Assembly: GCA_964410105.1 (NCBI GenBank)
Contig: CAYPFY010000001.1
Location: forward strand, 124,001 to 188,000
Direction: 5' to 3'
Origin: CAYPFY01 sp964410105
GTDB lineage: Bacteria > Bacteroidota > Ignavibacteria > UBA10030 > SZUA-254
DNA: 64,000 bases
The notes under the pieces are model-generated. The model ran no database searches, was not told where the DNA came from, and was given only the letters and a program-made list of their open reading frames with translations. Below, piece after piece: positions 33,813 to 46,879 of this stretch. Made by a program: the position numbers and the translations under genes. Position 1 is the first letter of the stretch; each line of letters starts with the position of its first letter.

Positions 33813-35107
33813 AAACCTCTTTGAATTGTTACCAGTTTTGTTCGTTGAAACAATGTCAGCAACAGGGCCGCGTAAAGCAACAACATCGACAATGTGACAC
33901 AAGAGTAAGATTGAAAAACGTGAGCTAAATTCCAACCCACGATTCCATCTGATGTGAACGTATGAAGAATAAAAGACGCTGAAATTAGCGCTATGAGGAA
34001 GCGATGCTGGTTACTATGTTGTGCCTTCATTATACAGTAAATGACGGTCGTGTAGCCCATGATCGAAGCCACAAAATATGCTTTCCATGCGAGTGCTGGC
34101 ATAAGCACGGCGGAAAGCAGCACGACAGAGAGTTCTGAATTTTCTCTTTGGACGCTCTTCTCTTTGCCAGAAACCGCCAGCAATGCAATGACAGCTAAGA
34201 ACACAAAAGAAAACAGTCTGTTAAGTAAGCTGATTGTCCTATCAGGGAGCGAAAGGAAGTTGACGGCTGCACCAGTTTCCTCGTTGCCTGGTGTTTCGGT
34301 GAGAAAGCGGGTTACCATTGCTGAAAACGATTGATTTGAATCACCGACGCCAATTGCCCCCTGAGAAAAACTCGGTTCGAGAATTTTGTGATACCATGAA
34401 GTGAGGAGCTCCAGATTATGTTGCCAGCCAAGAACTATGGCAGGAATTAGAAGATAGAGACCTAACCAGAAAAGAGACAACACAACTACAGTGTATTGCT
34501 TTTTCAGTAAGTAGTAGAACACGAAAAGGAGCGGAAGGATTTTTATGACAATGCTGAGGCCGAGTAGAGCACTACCGATGAGAATCTTGTCCGTTCTGAT
34601 AAAGCGAATTGCAATCAGAACAATGCACCACAACTGTAAGTTAACCTGGCCGTGTTCGATGCTGTTTAGCCAGAACCGTGCGCTGACAATCAAGACAAAT
34701 ATAAAGGTAAGTCTTCGAACTCTATCTAAGGGTGAGAATCGTAATTTGGTTCTCAACCAGGACAAAATTGGAACATCAGCGCCTTCGATGAGATAGAGAG
34801 ATACGGTAATCGATAAAATAAGAGAAGCCACGTTAATGACATACCACAGACTAGCCGCAAAAAGTTGAGGGAGGGTTGACAACGGAAGCATCATCAAGGC
34901 AAATAACGGCGAATAGAGAAAACCACCCTCGACAACATTCTGGTCGTATATATTGCCATTGGAAAGAATGGCGCTCCCTGCCTGGTAGTACGCACGAAAA
35001 TCATCATTCCAGCTTTTCTTAACCGAAATGATTGAATAGACAACAAAGAGAACTATTGCGACTGCCCATTTCAATGCACGTGGATTTGGTTTAACGTTCA
35101 GTTTCAA
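33809..35107 (-). CDS. GT87/DUF2029 family membrane glycosyltransferase
   Basis: The 432-residue protein has about ten membrane helices, with an early extracytoplasmic loop (DDFRAYYQAGSAILSNGNIYD) carrying the acidic pair expected of GT-C catalytic sites and the GGFLYSPLFALMMLPLS segment typical of the GT87/DUF2029 family. Such enzymes use polyprenyl-phosphate sugars. The start is TTG at 35107 with AAGGGAT 8 bases before it. Codon use is A/T-rich compared with the neighbours. It is coupled to the methyltransferase. Confidence 0.82.
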   Translation of the reverse strand: MKLNVKPNPRALKWAVAIVLFVVYSIISVKKSWNDDFRAYYQAGSAILSNGNIYDQNVVEGGFLYSPLFALMMLPLSTLPQLFAASLWYVINVASLILSITVSLYLIEGADVPILSWLRTKLRFSPLDRVRRLTFIFVLIVSARFWLNSIEHGQVNLQLWCIVLIAIRFIRTDKILIGSALLGLSIVIKILPLLFVFYYLLKKQYTVVVLSLFWLGLYLLIPAIVLGWQHNLELLTSWYHKILEPSFSQGAIGVGDSNQSFSAMVTRFLTETPGNEETGAAVNFLSLPDRTISLLNRLFSFVFLAVIALLAVSGKEKSVQRENSELSVVLLSAVLMPALAWKAYFVASIMGYTTVIYCIMKAQHSNQHRFLIALISASFILHTFTSDGIVGWNLAHVFQSYSCVTLSMLLLYAALLLTLFQRTKLVTIQRGL

Positions 35108-35227
35108 AGAGTTTATCCCTTGGTTGTGCCGTTACGCCTTCCATGGACGGAATCAAGCTGAACGCAGTCGAAGACGTCACGGGACTTTCTCCAGGCGTGG
35201 AAGCGCTGCCGCCGCACCCACCCACGG

Positions 35228-35248
35228 CAGGAGAGAACATATCTCCTG
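35228..35248. repeat. Perfect inverted repeat (7-bp arms)
   Basis: CAGGAGA (35228-35234) and TCTCCTG (35242-35248) are separated by 7 bases. No T-run follows on either strand, so it is not a standard terminator. It could be a protein site or an RNA hairpin. Confidence 0.5.
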
Positions 35249-35432
35249 TGTGACAATCTCTCAGCCCAAGAGCATCGTGACCTCACCCGGTATGCGCGTG
35301 CTCACCGCATGAGTATCGTCCCGACGACAACATATGCAAGCTGGCTCGATGCGATCGAATCGCGATTCGGACCGTGGAACAGCGTTTGCGTCAATAACTC
35401 CGATGATCGGACCCATGTGGGAGCGCCTCCGG

Positions 35433-35462
35433 AGGATCTATCGGTATTTACCCGGGAGAAAC
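35433..35462 (+). repeat. Direct repeat, right copy, flanking the low-G+C pair
   Basis: The 30 bases match 32771-32800 at 26 positions, including AGGATCTATCGG, ACCCG and GAGAAAC blocks. The pair brackets about 2.6 kb holding the methyltransferase and GT87 genes. Confidence 0.6.
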
Positions 35463-35524
35463 AGGGAGCGAAGCCACAGCAATGGCCGCCTCCACATTTT
35501 GAGGATACATGAGGAGGAGAGGCA

Positions 35525-35740
35525 CTAGTCCAACCCGCAGGTGCCTCTGCAGCATCCCTCGTTTCCGCACGTCTGGTCGCCGGACGAGCTGCGCGCGGCA
35601 GGCGCCGGCACTGAGATGAGCTTCTTGTGGCGGGTCGAGCTGCAGGAGGGACAGACGATATCGGAAAGAATCTCGCGAACCTTATGAAAAACTTCGTACG
35701 CCCGGCCGCACTCCAGGCATCGGTACTCAAGAACCGGCAT
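35525..35740 (-). CDS. FmdB family zinc-ribbon protein with extra Cys tail
   Basis: A 71-residue protein opening with PVLEYRCLECG, the FmdB/CxxC_CxxC_SSSS signature; Cys8, Cys11, Cys30 and Cys33 form the zinc ribbon. The tail adds Cys58, Cys63, Cys64 and Cys68. Members are called putative regulators, but no function is established. It lies 12 bases after aconitase on the same strand. Confidence 0.85.
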   Translation of the reverse strand: MPVLEYRCLECGRAYEVFHKVREILSDIVCPSCSSTRHKKLISVPAPAARSSSGDQTCGNEGCCRGTCGLD

Positions 35741-35752
35741 GGCTCCCTCCGG

Positions 35753-38491
<2,739 letters not shown>

Positions 38492-38657
38492 ATTTGGAGT
38501 TTTCACGCATGTCTGTGTAGTTTCGTCGGATGCGGGCGGATCTTTACGGATTCAGACGCTTATTCCCGCTTCAGGCATCCATCTTTCAAGGGAAAGCCGC
38601 CGACCGCGCTCTCATAAAAATTGCAAAGATTTTTGAAAATTATCAAGTTATGGCCCG

Positions 38658-38686
38658 TTGCGGATCAGGGAAAGAATTGTTACTAT
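38658..38686 (+). promoter_or_regulatory. Promoter of the EamA transporter gene
   Basis: TTGCGG (38658-38663) and TACTAT (38681-38686) are 17 bases apart; the transcript would start near 38693, about 15 bases before the ATG at 38708. Confidence 0.5.
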
Positions 38687-38707
38687 GGGCGTTCAATGGG
38701 GAGATCC

Positions 38708-39619
38708 ATGATCAGAATCCTGCTTCTTTGCTGCGTCATCGTGTGGGGGTGGACATTCGTAGCGACAAAGATTTGCTTAAAATACCTGGATCCGGTCGAG
38801 CTGATCGGCTCGCGCCTCATCATCGGGCTTCCCCTTCTGTTCGCCGTCATCAGGATCCGAAAAATTCCCTTCTCCTTCGCACGCCGGGACATCCCCGCGC
38901 TCGCCCTCGGCTCCCTGATCATCACGGCCCACTTCCTGATCCAGGCGGTGGCGCTCACGCAGACATCGGCGACTCATACCGGGTGGATAATTGCCGTGAC
39001 CCCTCTTGCGCTTATCCTGTTATCCTTTCTCTTCCTGCGGGAAACCCTGGCGAAGAGAGAGGTCGCGGGGATAATCGTTTCGACATTGGGGATCCTCATC
39101 CTTGTCTCGGGGGGAAAACTGACCTCGCTCGAATGGCTCTCGAGCACGGGGGACTGGCTTATCCTGGCCTCCGCCCACACCTGGGCCTTCTATACGATCG
39201 TCAGCAGAAATGTCTCCCGGAACAGCAACCCCCTCTGTGTCACCGCGGTGATGTTCACGCCGCTGGCAGCCGGGTGCGCCGCGGTCATGGCGATACGCTC
39301 CGGTGGGCACGCTGTGCTTGCCCTGCCGGCCGAGGGCATCATCGCCCTTCTCTTCCTCGGGATCCTCGGCACTTTGACCCAGTGGATCTGGCAGGAAGGG
39401 GTCGCGAGGATTGGCGCCGCCCGGGCCGGCGTCTATCTCTATCTGGAACCTGTGGCGACGACCGCCCTGGCCGTCCCCTTGCTCGGGGAAGAATACGGGC
39501 CGCCGGTCATCGCAGGCGGGCTTCTTGTGCTGTCGGGCGTTTGGTGGGCGCAGCGGGCTAGCTCATCTCGAGCATCCGCTGAATCGGGGCAGCCGCCCGC
39601 CGGATCAACTCGCCGCTGA
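38708..39619 (+). CDS. EamA/DMT family transporter
   Basis: The 303-residue protein has ten membrane helices in two EamA repeats, with VWGWTFVATKICLKYLDPVELIGSRLIIGLPLL at the start and ARAGVYLYLEPVATTALAVPLLGEEYGPPVIAGGLLVLSG-type closing motifs. DMT transporters export or import small metabolites; the substrate is unknown. The ATG at 38708 follows GGGGAGA, so the ATG at 38696 is discarded. Its 3' end overlaps the convergent nadA 3' end by 62 bases. Confidence 0.88.
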   Translation: MIRILLLCCVIVWGWTFVATKICLKYLDPVELIGSRLIIGLPLLFAVIRIRKIPFSFARRDIPALALGSLIITAHFLIQAVALTQTSATHTGWIIAVTPLALILLSFLFLRETLAKREVAGIIVSTLGILILVSGGKLTSLEWLSSTGDWLILASAHTWAFYTIVSRNVSRNSNPLCVTAVMFTPLAAGCAAVMAIRSGGHAVLALPAEGIIALLFLGILGTLTQWIWQEGVARIGAARAGVYLYLEPVATTALAVPLLGEEYGPPVIAGGLLVLSGVWWAQRASSSRASAESGQPPAGSTRR

Positions 39620-40520
39620 GCGTCACTTCGGGGGACCGGTCCCTCATGCAGAGGTAGAGCTTTTCCATCGTGTTGAGCTTCATGTACGGGCACTGATTGC
39701 AGGCGCAGCTCTCCTCCGGAGGCGCGGGGATGAAGAGTTTGTCAGGGCAGCTCTTCTGCATCTGATGGATTATCCCGGCCTCCGTGGCAACGATGAATTC
39801 ACGCTCAGAACTCTGCTCAACGTAGCGGAGAAGTGCGCTCGTGGATCCGATGAAATCGGCCTTGCTGAGCAGGGTCTCTTCGCACTCGGGGTGGGCGATG
39901 AGTTTGGCCTCTGGGTAATGAGCCCTGAGGCCGATCAGCTTCCGTTCGCTGAACGTTTCGTGAACGATGCAGGTCCCCTGCCACAGGAGCATGGGGCGGC
40001 CGGTGCGTTTCGCGAGATACGCCCCCAGGTTCCGGTCGGGCGCGAAGAGGATCGGAGTTTTCTCCGGGATCTGGCGCACGATTTTCTCCGCGTTGCTCGA
40101 GGTGCAGATGATATCGCTGAGCGCCTTGACTTCCGCAGAGCAATTGATGTAGGTGAGCGCGATGTGATCGGGGTGCTGTTCGCGGAACTGGCGAAAACTT
40201 TCGGCTGGGCATCCGTCGGCGAGGGAGCACCCGGCGTTTCGGTCGGGGATGAACACGCGCTTTCGGGGGCTGAGAATCTTGGCCGTCTCGGCCATGAAGT
40301 GAACGCCGGCGAAGACGATCGCATCGGCGTCTGTCGAGGCTGCCCGGCGCGAGAGCTCAAGTGAGTCGCCGACGACATCCGCCAGGTCCTGGATCTCGGA
40401 TTCCTGGTAATAATGGGCCAGGAGGATGGCATTCAGCTCTTTTTTCAGCCGCTGGATCTCTTCCTCGAGATTCGAGGGTATTTCGGCTGTTTCGGCCAGT
40501 TTCTTGCCGGACTCAAACAT
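39558..40520 (-). CDS. nadA: Quinolinate synthase
   Basis: A 320-residue NadA with YYQESEIQDLADVVGDSLELS, FAGVHFMAETAKIL, the AGCSLADGCP motif, YINCSAEVKAL, LWQGTCIVHE, HPECEE and the C-terminal CACNQCPYMKLNT segment. Conserved Cys residues in these motifs bind the [4Fe-4S] cluster. It condenses iminoaspartate with dihydroxyacetone phosphate to quinolinate in NAD synthesis. No nadB or nadC is in the window. It follows the GT9 gene by 32 bases. Confidence 0.94.
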   Translation of the reverse strand: MFESGKKLAETAEIPSNLEEEIQRLKKELNAILLAHYYQESEIQDLADVVGDSLELSRRAASTDADAIVFAGVHFMAETAKILSPRKRVFIPDRNAGCSLADGCPAESFRQFREQHPDHIALTYINCSAEVKALSDIICTSSNAEKIVRQIPEKTPILFAPDRNLGAYLAKRTGRPMLLWQGTCIVHETFSERKLIGLRAHYPEAKLIAHPECEETLLSKADFIGSTSALLRYVEQSSEREFIVATEAGIIHQMQKSCPDKLFIPAPPEESCACNQCPYMKLNTMEKLYLCMRDRSPEVTLSGELIRRAAAPIQRMLEMS

Positions 40521-40552
40521 CTCTTATAAAATAACCATCAGGGGGGCAAGAA

Positions 40553-41686
40553 TCAATTCCGGGAGGCATCGGCGAGGATAGTTGCGGCGGCAGCGGTGAC
40601 TTCCTCCACCGAGATCGAGTTCATATTCCGGTCCGGGGAGGAGAGATAGCGGTTTTTCCCGCCGGGCGGAGCCCATTCGAGAGGATCGGTCGGTCCGAAT
40701 AGGGCGAGGAGATGCGTCCTCACCCCTCCTGCCACGTGCATCACCCCCGTGTCGTTGGTGATTGCGAGGTCGAGCTCATCGAGTATGGCAGCCACTTCCC
40801 GGATTGTGCGGCCGCGGATGATATCAGCGGTGCAGGTGAGGTGCCTCTTCATTTGTTCCAGAGGGATGTCATCCATGGGACCGGCGAAGATGATGATCGC
40901 GGCGTGGTGCTCTTTTGCAAGAATGCTGGCGACGCGGGCGAACCGGTCGGCATTCCACCGGTTCGCCGGCTTGCCGGCCCCCGGGTGGATACCGACGAGG
41001 ACGTCGTATTTCTCGCGAAGCGGGCGGGTGAGCTTCCGGGCCGAGTCGAGCTCCGATCCTGTGAAGCCGATGCGGCATTCGAGGCCTTCAATCTTGAGAC
41101 CGAGCGGGGCGGCGATATCGATATTCCGGAGTGACTGATGACGCCGCGGTTCGCTCCTCCAGTCGAGATCGACCGGATGGGTATGCCAGCGGGACGTCGG
41201 ATTCTGCTGGCCGTTGATGCTTGCAGGGCCGAGCCGGATCCGCGCCCCGGAGATCCAGGAGAGGAGATCGCTCGTGACGGAGACCGATACTGTGGCGGGA
41301 ACGATGGCGAGATCGGCCTTGGCAGAGCGGAGCCTGGCGATGAAACGGGCGAGGGCAGGGAGCGACCGGTAATATGCCAGCTTGTCGTAGAGGAGGACAC
41401 TGTCGACATAGGGATTATTCTGCATGATCGCGTAGTTCACCGGGCTTGCGACCAGGGTGATCGTGGCGGAGCGGAATTTCTGCCGCAGGGATGCAAGCAG
41501 GGGAACGGCGCACAGCATATCTCCCAGCTGGTCGTGCTGGCGGATGACCAGGATGCGCCGAAAATCGTCGGGCAACGGACGCTGCCGCGCGGAACGGATG
41601 AACAGTGTCAGGAAGCGGACGAAAAGCTGCTTGATTCCCAGACCCGCGACGTGCCGGGCCGAGGGAAGTGTCGGAGCCGGGCTCAA
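40553..41686 (-). CDS. Glycosyltransferase family 9 (heptosyltransferase-like)
   Basis: The 377-residue protein has the GT9 pattern: RILVIRQHDQLGDMLCAVPLLASLR at about residues 44-68, VGIHPGAGKPANRW in the middle and AITNDTGVMHVAGG with LALFGPTDPLEWAP near the end. GT9 enzymes add ADP-heptose or related sugars to lipopolysaccharide cores. Its ATG overlaps the stop of its upstream neighbour, a small membrane protein gene, by 4 bases. Confidence 0.9.
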   Translation of the reverse strand: MSPAPTLPSARHVAGLGIKQLFVRFLTLFIRSARQRPLPDDFRRILVIRQHDQLGDMLCAVPLLASLRQKFRSATITLVASPVNYAIMQNNPYVDSVLLYDKLAYYRSLPALARFIARLRSAKADLAIVPATVSVSVTSDLLSWISGARIRLGPASINGQQNPTSRWHTHPVDLDWRSEPRRHQSLRNIDIAAPLGLKIEGLECRIGFTGSELDSARKLTRPLREKYDVLVGIHPGAGKPANRWNADRFARVASILAKEHHAAIIIFAGPMDDIPLEQMKRHLTCTADIIRGRTIREVAAILDELDLAITNDTGVMHVAGGVRTHLLALFGPTDPLEWAPPGGKNRYLSSPDRNMNSISVEEVTAAAATILADASRN

Positions 41687-41868
41687 GTATCCTTTTTCGG
41701 CGGGGAGGAATCGGGCTGGGTCTTGGACAGATCCTCGAATTCCGCATCCTCGATATTGGCGAACGGGGGCTCTTCGCCGGATTTGGGTTTCCGGGAGACC
41801 GACGACGACAGCCGGACGATTTTCCAGATAATGAACGCGAGGACGATCCAGAGAAGGAAGCGAAGCAT
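41683..41868 (-). CDS. Small single-helix membrane protein (DUF4834-like)
   Basis: A 61-residue product with one helix (about 2-20, FLLWIVLAFIIWKIVRL) and an acidic and proline-containing tail. Similar short proteins occur in Bacteroidota genomes as DUF4834. Its start touches the deoxynucleoside kinase stop and its end overlaps the GT9 start, which supports it as a real gene. Confidence 0.7.
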   Translation of the reverse strand: MLRFLLWIVLAFIIWKIVRLSSSVSRKPKSGEEPPFANIEDAEFEDLSKTQPDSSPPKKDT

Positions 41869-42540
41869 CTAGGTTTTGGCCGGATTGTAGTACTCGACCG
41901 GCGCCTTGTTGGGGCGGAACATCTCGGCCAGCAGATCGTCGAAGTGGTTTCTGTTCCCGACGAAATCAATCTCCGAGGCGTTGACGATAAGCAGCGGGGC
42001 CGTCTTGTACCGGAAGAAGAAGTAGTTGTACGCCTCGTTCAGGTCCCGGATATAACTCTCGGACATGTTCTTCTCGATCGCCCTCCCCCGCTTCTTTATG
42101 TTCGCCATGAGGCGCTCCACATTCGACTGGATGTAGACCACGAGATCAGGCACCGGGACCGAATGCTCGATGGAGGAGAGGACGTTTTCGTACAGTTTCA
42201 GCTCGTCGTCCGCGAGGTTAAGATAAGCGAAAATCTTATCTTTTTCAAAGATATAGTCGGTCACCAGGAACCGGTGGAAGAGATCCGCCTGAACGAGGTC
42301 CTGCTGCTGTTTGTACCGGCTGAGGAGGAAGAAGATCTGGGTCTGAAACGCGTAACGCTCCGGCTCGTCATAGAATTTGGCGAGAAAAGGGTTTTCTTCA
42401 AAACGCTCGAGCACGACCTGGGCGGAAAGGTGGTCGCCGAGCATCCGGGCCAGAGTCGTCTTCCCCGCGCCGATGACTCCCTCGATGGCGATGTGGCGGA
42501 TGTCAGAGTTCTCGATGAGCGACTGCAGCGATGCGGGCAC
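41869..42540 (-). CDS. Deoxynucleoside kinase
   Basis: The 223-residue enzyme has a P-loop at residues 21-29 (GVIGAGKTT), the ERFEENPFL motif that binds the base and sugar, the DYIFEKDKIFAYLNL segment and a lid-like R-rich region (NVERLMANIKKRGRAIEKNM). It phosphorylates deoxynucleosides in salvage. It follows folK by 4 bases, within the folB-folK operon. Confidence 0.9.
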   Translation of the reverse strand: MPASLQSLIENSDIRHIAIEGVIGAGKTTLARMLGDHLSAQVVLERFEENPFLAKFYDEPERYAFQTQIFFLLSRYKQQQDLVQADLFHRFLVTDYIFEKDKIFAYLNLADDELKLYENVLSSIEHSVPVPDLVVYIQSNVERLMANIKKRGRAIEKNMSESYIRDLNEAYNYFFFRYKTAPLLIVNASEIDFVGNRNHFDDLLAEMFRPNKAPVEYYNPAKT

Positions 42541-42544
42541 GGTG

Positions 42545-43045
42545 TCAGATGGGGGCCAGTTGGAGGTGAAGGTCCGTGCGGACGACCTTGTGCGAGTCCC
42601 GGCACTGGCGCAGCAGTGTTGCGACCGTCTTTTCCATGGTCGGGTGGACCGCGGTTGGGGCGATCTCGCTCAACGGTTCGAGGGCGAAGCGCCGGTGTTC
42701 AAGCATTGGATGCGGCACGCGCACAGTGTGGTCGTCGTACGCGAATCCCCGGTAGAGCAGGATGTCGATATCAATAAGGCGGGGCTCCAGCCGGGCCGTA
42801 TGCCTGCGTCCGAGTTTTCGCTCGATCGATTTCACCTTCACCAGCAAGAGAGGGGGGTCGTCAGGCGTCTGTATCCCGATAGCCATGTTGTAAAAGAGCC
42901 CGTCGGGCATCCCGACCGGCTCGGTCTCATAAACGGAGGACATCGAATTCACCGAGGCGATTTTGGAGATTTCCTCAACCGCCCGGGAAAGGATTTCAAG
43001 CCTGTTGCCCAGATTTGATCCGAGGCCGAGATAGGCGCTATACAT
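42545..43045 (-). CDS. folK: 2-amino-4-hydroxy-6-hydroxymethyldihydropteridine diphosphokinase
   Basis: A 166-residue HPPK with YLGLGSNLGNR at the start, SSVYETEPVG, and the RLIDIDILLY plus VPHPMLEHRRFALEPL signatures of the active site. It pyrophosphorylates hydroxymethyl-dihydropterin in folate synthesis. It overlaps the folB 3' end by 8 bases. Confidence 0.95.
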   Translation of the reverse strand: MYSAYLGLGSNLGNRLEILSRAVEEISKIASVNSMSSVYETEPVGMPDGLFYNMAIGIQTPDDPPLLLVKVKSIERKLGRRHTARLEPRLIDIDILLYRGFAYDDHTVRVPHPMLEHRRFALEPLSEIAPTAVHPTMEKTVATLLRQCRDSHKVVRTDLHLQLAPI

Positions 43046-43409
43046 TCCGGCTCTTGGTGACGATCACTTCGACATGGTCGATGACCCCCTTCACCGGCGG
43101 GTGGGGCTTGCGGACGGTGACTGTCACGGAGCGTGTGGCGGGAAATTCGCCCAAAATGCCTTCGCCGATAGAATGGGCCAGCGTCTCGAGGAGGTAGTAC
43201 TTCCGTTGTGTCACGGTTCGCTGCAGGAGTGCATAGACAGCCTCATAATCGACGGTGCTCTTGAGGCTGTCGGTATTAAAAGCGGCTGAGAGGTCGCCAT
43301 GGATCTCGACATCAACTTCGAATTTTCCCCCAAGATTCTGCTCATCGGTGGCGACACCATGGTAGGCATAGAAGACTGCATTATGTATCCTGATAGTGTC
43401 ATCCGCCAT
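43038..43409 (-). CDS. folB: Dihydroneopterin aldolase
   Basis: The 123-residue enzyme has FYAYHGV, the DYEAVYALL region, LLETLAHSIGEGIL with the binding Glu, and VTVRKPHPPV with the catalytic Lys. It makes hydroxymethyl-dihydropterin, the substrate of the adjacent FolK. It heads the run folB-folK-kinase-small protein-GT9-nadA. Confidence 0.94.
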   Translation of the reverse strand: MADDTIRIHNAVFYAYHGVATDEQNLGGKFEVDVEIHGDLSAAFNTDSLKSTVDYEAVYALLQRTVTQRKYYLLETLAHSIGEGILGEFPATRSVTVTVRKPHPPVKGVIDHVEVIVTKSRNV

Positions 43410-43469
43410 GACAAACCTGCCAAATATAGGAGTTTATCCCGCGAGAGTCAACTGCGTTTTCGCGAAATT

Positions 43470-45151
<1,682 letters not shown>

Positions 45152-45155
<4 letters not shown>

Positions 45156-46600
45156 CGGATTCTCTCGAGCGCGGTGCGGATTCTCTTCACGGATTCGTCC
45201 TTTCCAAGGATTTCCAGAATATCGTAGACGCCGGGCCCTCCCCCCACTCCGGATACCGCAAGGCGAACGGCGTGGATGAGATCCCCGTTTCCGACACCGG
45301 ACGATGCTGCGGTCTCCTCGAGCTTTTCCTGGAACTGCTCCTTCCCGGGATTCCGGAGCGCGGAGAAATTCTTCGCGAGTTCTTCCAGAAGCTCCGGGGT
45401 GCGGGGGCTCCAGCGTTTCCGCACGGCCGCCTCGTCGTAGAGAGTGGGGGGTTCATAGAAATAGGGGGCCTTGTCAATAAAATCGCGCGCCAAGGTGACT
45501 CTCTCCCGCATAGCATCGACTATTCTCAGAAGAGAGGCATCGTCGAGTTTCATGTTCCGGTATTTCGACAATGACAGTTCGTGCCGGAGGATGGCGAGGA
45601 GCTCCTCCTTGGATTTTCTCCGCAGGTGTTCGGAGTTGAGCCAAGTCAGCTTATCGATGCTGAACACAGCCCCCGCCTTGTTCACATGGCCGAGATCGAA
45701 TTCCGAAATAAGCTCCTCCATGCTGAATATCTCCTTGTCCGTGCCGGGGTTCCACCCGAGGAGCGCCACGATGTTTACCAGCGCCTCGCTCAAAAAACCC
45801 TTTACCCGGTATTCCTCGACTGCGACATCCCCCTGACGCTTGCTGAGTTTAGAGCGGTCGGGGTTCAAAAGAAGCGGGAGGTGGGCGAAGGCCGGGGGCT
45901 TCCATCCGAATGATTCATAGAGGAGGACATGCTTCGGAGTGCTCGAGAGCCATTCCTCGCCCCGGATCACGTGGGAGATCCGCATCGCATGGTCGTCCAC
46001 GACGTTGGCCAGATGGTAGGTGGGGAATCCGTCCGATTTCAGAAGCACCTGGTCGTCGAGGACCTCGCTCGAAAACTCCAGGTCTCCCCTTACGAGATCC
46101 TTCACCGAAATCACCTGGCCGTCCGGTATTTTCAGCCGCACGACGGAGGGGATACCATTTCTCAGGTTTTCCTCAATCTCCCGGGAAGAGAGGCCCAGGC
46201 ATTTCCGGTCATATTTTTGCGGAAGGTGTCGCTTTTCCTGCTCTCTGCGCATCTCATCGAGCCGCGCCGGGGTGCAAAAGCAGCGGTAGGCCCATCCGCC
46301 TAAAAGCTTTTCCGCATGTTCCCTGTAAAGGGAAAGCCGTTCGGACTGAACATAGGGTCCGGCCGCCCCCCCGTGTGAGGGACCCTCGTCCTCGACGATG
46401 CCGGCCCAGGCGAGCGTCCCGATCAGGCTTTCGACGGCGCCTTCAACCTGCCGGCTGCGGTCAGTGTCCTCAATGCGCAGGATGAAGGTGCCCTTGTTCT
46501 TCCGGGCGAAAAGGAAATTGTAGAGCGCGGTGCGCAGTCCCCCCACGTGAAGATGGCCCGTGGGGCTGGGCGCAAACCTGACCCTGATGGAGGAGTTCAT
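45152..46600 (-). CDS. gltX: Glutamyl-tRNA synthetase
   Basis: A 482-residue class I synthetase with RFAPSPTGHLHVGGLRTALYN, the KMSKS-type SKLSKRQGDVAV, and the FEAD-like C-terminal helical domain. The ATG at 46600 is chosen over TTG at 46606. No Shine-Dalgarno lies at normal spacing: a hairpin and nine T precede the start directly, and the only GAGGGG is within that hairpin. It is cotranscribed with glnS. Confidence 0.94.
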
Positions 46601-46604
46601 CGGC

Positions 46605-46636
46605 AAAAAAAAATCCCCTCAAACTGTGGGGGGGAT
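46605..46636 (-). terminator. Terminator between tRNA-Ser and gltX
   Basis: On the minus strand ATCCCC (46631-46636) pairs with GGGGAT (46613-46618), and nine T follow (46605-46613). It ends the tRNA-Ser transcript a few bases before the gltX ATG. Confidence 0.75.
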
Positions 46637-46640
46637 GTTG

Positions 46641-46730
46641 CGGAGAGGGAGAGATTTGAACTCTCGGTACAGGTTTACCCCGTACGACGGTTTAGCAAAC
46701 CGTTGGTTTAAGCCACTCACCCACCTCTCC
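46641..46730 (-). tRNA. tRNA-Ser (anticodon GCU)
   Basis: The 90-base minus-strand sequence folds with acceptor arm GGAGAGG/CCTCTCC and discriminator G, anticodon arm ACGGT-TTGCTAA-ACCGT giving anticodon GCU for AGC/AGU serine codons, a long variable arm and a TTCAAAT T-loop. CCA is not encoded. A promoter and a terminator flank it. Confidence 0.93.
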
Positions 46731-46748
46731 GTGAGCAACTGCCACGGG

Positions 46749-46777
46749 AATTTAGGAAAATCTCACTATAGTTGCAA
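46749..46777 (-). promoter_or_regulatory. Promoter of tRNA-Ser(GCU)
   Basis: On the minus strand TTGCAA (46772-46777) and TAAATT (46749-46754) are 17 bases apart, placing the transcript start about 12 bases before the tRNA 5' end. Confidence 0.6.
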
Positions 46778-46781
46778 CTGT

Positions 46782-46810
46782 TTGCGTTTTGTACACCTTC
46801 CCCGTACATT
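46782..46810 (+). promoter_or_regulatory. Promoter of the response regulator gene
   Basis: TTGCGT (46782-46787) and TACATT (46805-46810) are 17 bases apart. The transcript would start near 46817, leaving a 60-base leader before the ATG at 46880. Confidence 0.5.
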
Positions 46811-46879
46811 TCAGACGTACGACCGGAGGCATTCCCCCGCCCCTGGCCGCCTTTGTGCGGCCGACGAGAGGATTTCCAT

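Larger units (their letters stand above)
35108..35524 (-). other. 417-base non-coding region right of the low-G+C pair
   Basis: No convincing gene is present. The stretch returns to high G+C, carries a perfect 7-bp inverted repeat at 35228-35248 and the right copy of the direct repeat at 35433-35462. Short frames here have no recognisable protein features. Confidence 0.5.
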
